A DNA stretch of 9,258 nt from Lachnospiraceae bacterium UBA3772 (GTDB lineage: Bacteria > Bacillota > Clostridia > Lachnospirales > Lachnospiraceae). The stretch spans positions 1 to 9,258 of the forward strand of contig DFFQ01000082.1 of assembly GCA_002371025.1 (NCBI GenBank), written 5' to 3'. The notes beneath the pieces are model-generated. The model worked only from the letters and a program-made list of their open reading frames with translations, was not told the DNA's origin and ran no database searches. This document shows, piece by piece, positions 6,701 to 9,258 of the stretch; within the stretch, counting starts at the first letter, position 1, and each line of letters opens with the position of its first letter. A program made the position numbers and the translations under genes.

Positions 6701-9258
6701 TTGAATCTTGATTTCTTTGTAACTGATGCAAATGTTAAAAAAGAAGATATAACAGTCACTGAAAAGGTCGATGGCACTGAAGAAACAGTAAGTCTCGAGT
6801 GGATAGACACTGATTATGGCTGGTATGCAAGCTATGTTTTGGGTGGAGAAGGAAAGCATTTAATAACCATCCAGGCGAAGGATCAGGCAGAAAATATTTC
6901 TGTTACAAAGAATATTTTAGTTGTAATTGATGAAACTAAACCTTCAGCCATAGCTGGAAAAGAATTTAAAATAGGTGACGGATCTGAATCGATAAAGGGA
7001 GATCCAGAGATCATATTTGATGCAGTTGATAAAGCTGAGGCAGAAGGAACGACTGTAAGTGGAATCTATGAATATGTAGTAAAGGTAGATTCTACAACAA
7101 TGAATTATACAGGTGACACTGAACAGGAAGCCTCTCTTCCATCTGTTCTTAAACTTAGTACAGTATTAGGAAATACACCTGCAGAAGGAGAGCATACAGT
7201 TTCTATCGAAGTTAAAGACAGAGCGGGAAATGTGTATCAGGCAGGTGAAAAGAAGGTTATCATTGATAACACTGCTCCTGTAGCTGAAATAACAGGAGTT
7301 TATGGAACTTGCAATTATATCGATCAGTATAGTCAGTTTTATACAAGTCATAGTAATTTAGATAGTTATTTCTATGGAGTTTATTATACTGGCGTAGTTA
7401 AGATTGGGGCTAGTATAAAGGATAACCATCTTTCAACTGATAAGGCTGGAAATATAGTTTTTACTGATGAAATACTTGATGCAGATGGAAATGTTTTAAA
7501 TGAAGAAACAAAGAATATAGAAGTTGCTGAATGGGAGAAAAAGGTAGTTGATTCGGATGCTTATTATATTGTAAAAGACCTTGAAATATCAGAAGAAGGC
7601 AGACACAGAATCAGCATAAAAGCAAGAGATGATGCCGGAAATGAATCTGAAATAGCAGAGGTATCATTTGTAATTGATGGAACAAAGCCTGTTGAGGTAA
7701 CACCATTAAAGGTTGGAGATCAGAATGCAGCAGTTCAGGTTGGAGATCCTGCCATTAAATTCAGTGCAGTTGATGTTAAAAAAGAAGAATCACCTGTGGG
7801 AACAGTAGCAAGTGGAATTAACCATTACATAGTACATGTTGATTCAAAGAGTGTAAGCTACTACGGAAATGAAGAAAGTGAGGCAGGTCTTCCGGATGAT
7901 TTAAAACTTAGTACAGTACTTAATGATGAAAATGTAGAGAGTTTTGTAACTCCTGAAGGGGCTCATGAGATTTATATTGAGGCATATGATAAAGCCGGAA
8001 ATGTAATGACCACAGAGAAAAAGACTGTGATAATCGATAACACAGCGCCAAAAGCCGATATAAAGGTAAGCACAAATAATTCTACATTTGATAAATATAA
8101 GACTGAGTATAAGTCAAAGGGAATTGTTGAGGATTATTTCTATGGTTCTTACTATAACGGAGATGTAACATTTGACGTTGTTGTTGAAGATGAAAATATC
8201 AACATAGCAAGTGAGAATATTACAGTTACAGATTCTCTTGGAGATGAGTTAAGCCCAGAGTGGACTGAAACGATCAGTGGAGGAAAGAAAGGCTATAAGG
8301 CTGAAAACCTTTTAGTTTCAAGCGAAGGAAATCATACAATTACTGTAACAGTGACTGATGATGCTGGGAATAAATTAGAAAAAACAGTTACAGCAAGCTT
8401 TATCATTGATAAGACCAAGGCTGATAACGGAAGTCTTACTATAGGAAATGGAAAACCTGTACAGAGCGGTGATCCTGCTCTTACATTCAGCTATCAGGAT
8501 AATATAAGTGGAATAGATACATATGATATTAGAGTAAAGAATTCAGATAAGGATTCTTATATCGAAACCACAAAGCAGGATAAGACTTCTGGTGTTAAAG
8601 CATCAGAGATAATCGATAAAGTGCCTGAAGAAGGACAGTTAGATGTTACAGTTTATGCAAATGATAAAGCAGGTAATAAGACTGATGATACATCTTCAGT
8701 AACAAAGTCAGTTATCATTGATAATACAAAACCACTTAATGATATCTATATTGTGAGTGGAAATGCACCAAAGCAGAGCAGTGGCTATGAAAACAGTTAT
8801 AAATGCCAGGACCCTGAAAGAGGAGATTCAACTTACGGTCAGTACTTTAACACTAGTGTAAAGATCAAGGCTTATATCAAGGATAGAAATGTAAAGGCTT
8901 CTGGTATAACAGTTACTGATAATGGAAATGCAGTTAATGTAAACTGGACTGAATTACTTAGTTCTGGCGAGAGTACTGGTTTTGAATCTGCAGAATTAAC
9001 TATTTCTGAAGAAGGTCATCATGCCGTAGTGATAAAGACAGAGGACGAAGCAGGTAATAAATCTGTGGAATCAAAGATTGACTTTACTATCGATAAAACA
9101 AAACCGGTGGTTACTGCATATGTAAATGGTGAAGAGTACTCATCTGATGATAAGTATATGGCTCTTGACAGAGTGAAATTCTCTGTTGCAGTATCAGACA
9201 GCCATAAGGATACAAAAGATGTATATAGAACTTATCGTTATACAAAGCTTTCGGGAGA
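3656..9258 (+). CDS. Giant secreted multi-Ig-like-domain protein, 3' end beyond window
   Basis: One uninterrupted frame runs from ATG 3656 to the window edge, giving 1867 complete codons with no stop. It is probably a cell-surface adhesin or stalk protein. Order of parts: signal peptide (1-36); an unrecognised N-terminal region (37-274); a linker rich in Pro, Thr and Val (275-297); a further region of uncertain fold (298-407); then Ig-like units beginning near residues 408, 514, 613 and 741. From 854 to 1816 there are eight more units of two alternating types, and a new unit starts at 1817. Most units end with the bacterial Ig-like signature D-x-A-G-N, about ten residues, then a V-x-I-D-x-T-x-P strand/linker. 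Only two Cys were seen (1219 and 1717). The C-terminus is missing, so the anchor (sortase motif, transmembrane tail or S-layer domain) cannot be judged. The gene lies 16 nt behind the kinase cluster, in the same direction. The ligand is unknown. Confidence 0.93.
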   Translation, partial: MIAKKSIKTRAMALVLALAMIISVTYIDGRKKSVSARGGVIVKGEFDDVIITLEGDDIPIIKFDSGDLGGASISMRNLEATVLSPAVYAVEAPNIKVESDLDSESEYKDYVPVAFFTDDEYSKELTTDVKIEEGDVKELEIGKSYNLYFAFEKTNDEGGYEYKEITKGAVYSINYVNVNDALKFMLSKNEAGRNYSLSLKTDKTNIKKHIVGYFYYYVGDKDTVADISSSEWKYNGELTDVNISDVTNKTYHAFYQYEIDGTDIKETGKVGNGLDPVPAIVTPSVTVTPEKEDPNKALSEDTKEDGVIVSSNVSNLTALSTVTVTFKSDTDNTEIETTTLDGIADVKEEEKDAGRVVRSLSSAGDSTSFVIKNANEISGAKNYIFAFKAENEEKTYYALTINYTDVNPAITVTKPETKTVINSKSEEKTNVPVEASASIKGASTLSAIVSARYFNDEESKDLTVGALKDGNYPITGNVKVENDGVYKYKIEVANNEGVKAVSDEFEIVKDTVKPEITDLIIKQDGNVISSAEKVTSAKDVEVSFKVSDSGSGVKEVTFDGTALVPDSNGIYKKVIEKAALEKNKEYQFAVVASDVAGNKNDSVVTIPTYEDNVDIELKEVSVNDDKKAVNISEGDVDPENNITNSEDLTFKFDIKTDVLLTDSVIAKVKINGSEQSVDTADIELTKAGSKSSDSYYHSTLSIHVKLDKDAVINGLSVGLTNVNGVSNEAKVGVVNVDMTAPNPVIEEVAEETSKGFTVDGKDWYKKLVVKVNFADTTEGSYKSGTEAVTITGVKDEEGKIKDGKVLDLSSGTVVAAIKDSATTDGTLFKVWAKDKAGNEKETEDVTFYVDSAVPTVKEGKDLSLGSGIEKDKDYQTGNPEISFEAEDNLGIYQYKVSVKYASITKEKTYVWSEDGIYKDGTADYSDVDIATVFGKKNESSLYPEDGTYVVNVTAYDRAGNEVKALEKKVTVDNTIPKNDIKINNNLALVFNDELYIPQATDIVMGYNYGKFYNKELNLDFFVTDANVKKEDITVTEKVDGTEETVSLEWIDTDYGWYASYVLGGEGKHLITIQAKDQAENISVTKNILVVIDETKPSAIAGKEFKIGDGSESIKGDPEIIFDAVDKAEAEGTTVSGIYEYVVKVDSTTMNYTGDTEQEASLPSVLKLSTVLGNTPAEGEHTVSIEVKDRAGNVYQAGEKKVIIDNTAPVAEITGVYGTCNYIDQYSQFYTSHSNLDSYFYGVYYTGVVKIGASIKDNHLSTDKAGNIVFTDEILDADGNVLNEETKNIEVAEWEKKVVDSDAYYIVKDLEISEEGRHRISIKARDDAGNESEIAEVSFVIDGTKPVEVTPLKVGDQNAAVQVGDPAIKFSAVDVKKEESPVGTVASGINHYIVHVDSKSVSYYGNEESEAGLPDDLKLSTVLNDENVESFVTPEGAHEIYIEAYDKAGNVMTTEKKTVIIDNTAPKADIKVSTNNSTFDKYKTEYKSKGIVEDYFYGSYYNGDVTFDVVVEDENINIASENITVTDSLGDELSPEWTETISGGKKGYKAENLLVSSEGNHTITVTVTDDAGNKLEKTVTASFIIDKTKADNGSLTIGNGKPVQSGDPALTFSYQDNISGIDTYDIRVKNSDKDSYIETTKQDKTSGVKASEIIDKVPEEGQLDVTVYANDKAGNKTDDTSSVTKSVIIDNTKPLNDIYIVSGNAPKQSSGYENSYKCQDPERGDSTYGQYFNTSVKIKAYIKDRNVKASGITVTDNGNAVNVNWTELLSSGESTGFESAELTISEEGHHAVVIKTEDEAGNKSVESKIDFTIDKTKPVVTAYVNGEEYSSDDKYMALDRVKFSVAVSDSHKDTKDVYRTYRYTKLSG
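3764..4477 (+). other. Unrecognised N-terminal domain of the giant protein
   Basis: Residues 37-274 do not show the D-x-A-G-N / I-D-x-T-x-P signature of the later units. The sequence alternates hydrophobic and polar residues, suggesting beta structure, and is rich in Asp, Glu, Lys and Tyr. Two sections resemble each other loosely (a G-x-x-Y-x-L-x-F/L-x pattern near residues 144-152 and 199-206), which may mean two related beta-sandwich subdomains. A Pro/Thr/Val linker follows (275-297). Being the most distal part, it is the natural candidate for a binding head if the C-terminus is the anchor. Confidence 0.5.
4478..4546 (+). other. Pro/Thr/Val-rich interdomain linker
   Basis: Residues 275-297 carry four prolines spaced among Val and Thr (for example TPSVTVTPEKE). 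Such linkers are common between domains of secreted Clostridia proteins. It separates the unrecognised head from the repeat-bearing part. Confidence 0.6.
4877..6214 (+). repeat. Four diverged Ig-like units (before the alternating array)
   Basis: The units start near residues 408, 514, 613 and 741 and are about 106, 99, 128 and 113 residues long. Boundaries were set at the proline, or its equivalent, that follows each terminal strand: KDTVKP, YEDN, DMTAP and DSAVP. The D-x-A-G-N turn is clear in the second (DVAGN) and fourth (DKAGN) units. The first and third have weaker equivalents (NNEGV, NVNGV). They resemble bacterial Ig-like repeats and are more diverged from each other than the later units. 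Confidence 0.65.
6215..6940 (+). repeat. Ig-like pair 1 (A1 854-975, B1 976-1095)
   Basis: A1 has the A-type marks G-N-P-E-I-S-F, an A-T-V-F element, DRAGN, and ends VDNTIP. B1 has the B-type marks: Tyr-rich YGKFYNKEL, then D-x-N-V and ITVTE, then GEGKH. Its turn reads DQAEN, with Glu in place of the usual Gly, and it ends IDETKP. The pair is 242 residues long. Confidence 0.75.
6941..7687 (+). repeat. Ig-like pair 2 (A2 1096-1207, B2 1208-1344)
   Basis: A2 has GDPEIIF, KLSTVL, EGEHTV, DRAGN and IDNTAP. B2 has SYFYGVYYTG, EEGRH, DDAGN and IDGTKP. B2 is the longest B unit (137 residues) and carries an extra DKAGN in its middle. It also holds one of the only two Cys residues seen (Cys1219). Confidence 0.8.
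7688..8419 (+). repeat. Ig-like pair 3 (A3 1345-1464, B3 1465-1588)
   Basis: A3 has GDPAIKF, KLSTVL, EGAHEI, DKAGN and IDNTAP. B3 has DYFYGSYYNG, D-E-N-I, ITVTD, EGNHTI and DDAGN, and ends IDKTKA, with Ala in place of the linker proline. The pair is 244 residues long. A2 and A3 are the most alike of the A units. Confidence 0.8.
8420..9103 (+). repeat. Ig-like pair 4 (A4 1589-1692, B4 1693-1816)
   Basis: A4 is the shortest A unit (104 residues), with GDPALTF, SGID, EEGQ, DKAGN and IDNTKP. B4 has YGQYFNTSV, D-R-N-V, ITVTD, EEGHH, DEAGN and IDKTKP, and holds the second Cys (1717). The following unit, from residue 1817, continues past the window. Confidence 0.75.

Noticed and set aside
5195..9103. 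Repeated segments as a CRISPR array or DNA-level tandem repeat
   Set aside because: The periodicity is in protein motifs of a continuous reading frame; unit lengths vary and nucleotide identity between copies is low.

Overview
The window is one tightly packed, plus-strand gene cluster. It reads like the chromosome of a low-GC anaerobic Firmicute, most likely a Lachnospiraceae-type Clostridium (Butyrivibrio/Roseburia-like). That is an inference from AT-rich, AGA/ATA-rich codon use, strong AGGGG/AGGGAG ribosome sites, the YRDMKPGN-type Ser/Thr kinase, and a very long cysteine-poor secreted protein with Ig-like repeats. No RNA gene, mobile element, CRISPR array, terminator or convincing promoter was seen. 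About 99% of the window is coding.

Layout: (1) 3-728, the 3' part of a PP2C-family phosphatase whose start lies before the window. (2) 743-2851, a membrane-anchored Ser/Thr protein kinase with an intact N-terminal catalytic domain, one transmembrane helix and a ~400-residue TPR-like C-terminal half. (3) 2851-3639, a single-pass membrane protein with a charged, probably cytoplasmic tail carrying a tandem array of Thr-x-x-Leu motifs. (4) 3656 to the window end and beyond, a giant secreted protein (at least 1867 residues). It has a signal peptide, an unrecognised N-terminal domain, a Pro/Thr/Val linker and at least twelve Ig-like units. The last eight complete units alternate between two types (A-B-A-B-A-B-A-B).

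The gaps are 14 nt, a 1-nt overlap and 16 nt, so the four genes are probably co-transcribed. The kinase and phosphatase form a writer/eraser pair. The third gene looks like a dedicated phospho-acceptor scaffold: seven T-x-x-L sites, several exactly 12 residues apart, which resembles the pThr(+3 Leu/Ile) preference of some FHA domains. The fourth gene would be the surface structure that the signalling module serves. The most interesting hypothesis is a membrane phospho-switch in which the kinase marks a multivalent Thr array that recruits an FHA-domain partner encoded nearby, tied to production, export or assembly of a giant surface adhesin. The presence of the motifs and the gene order is observed; phosphorylation, FHA binding and the link to the adhesin are inferred.
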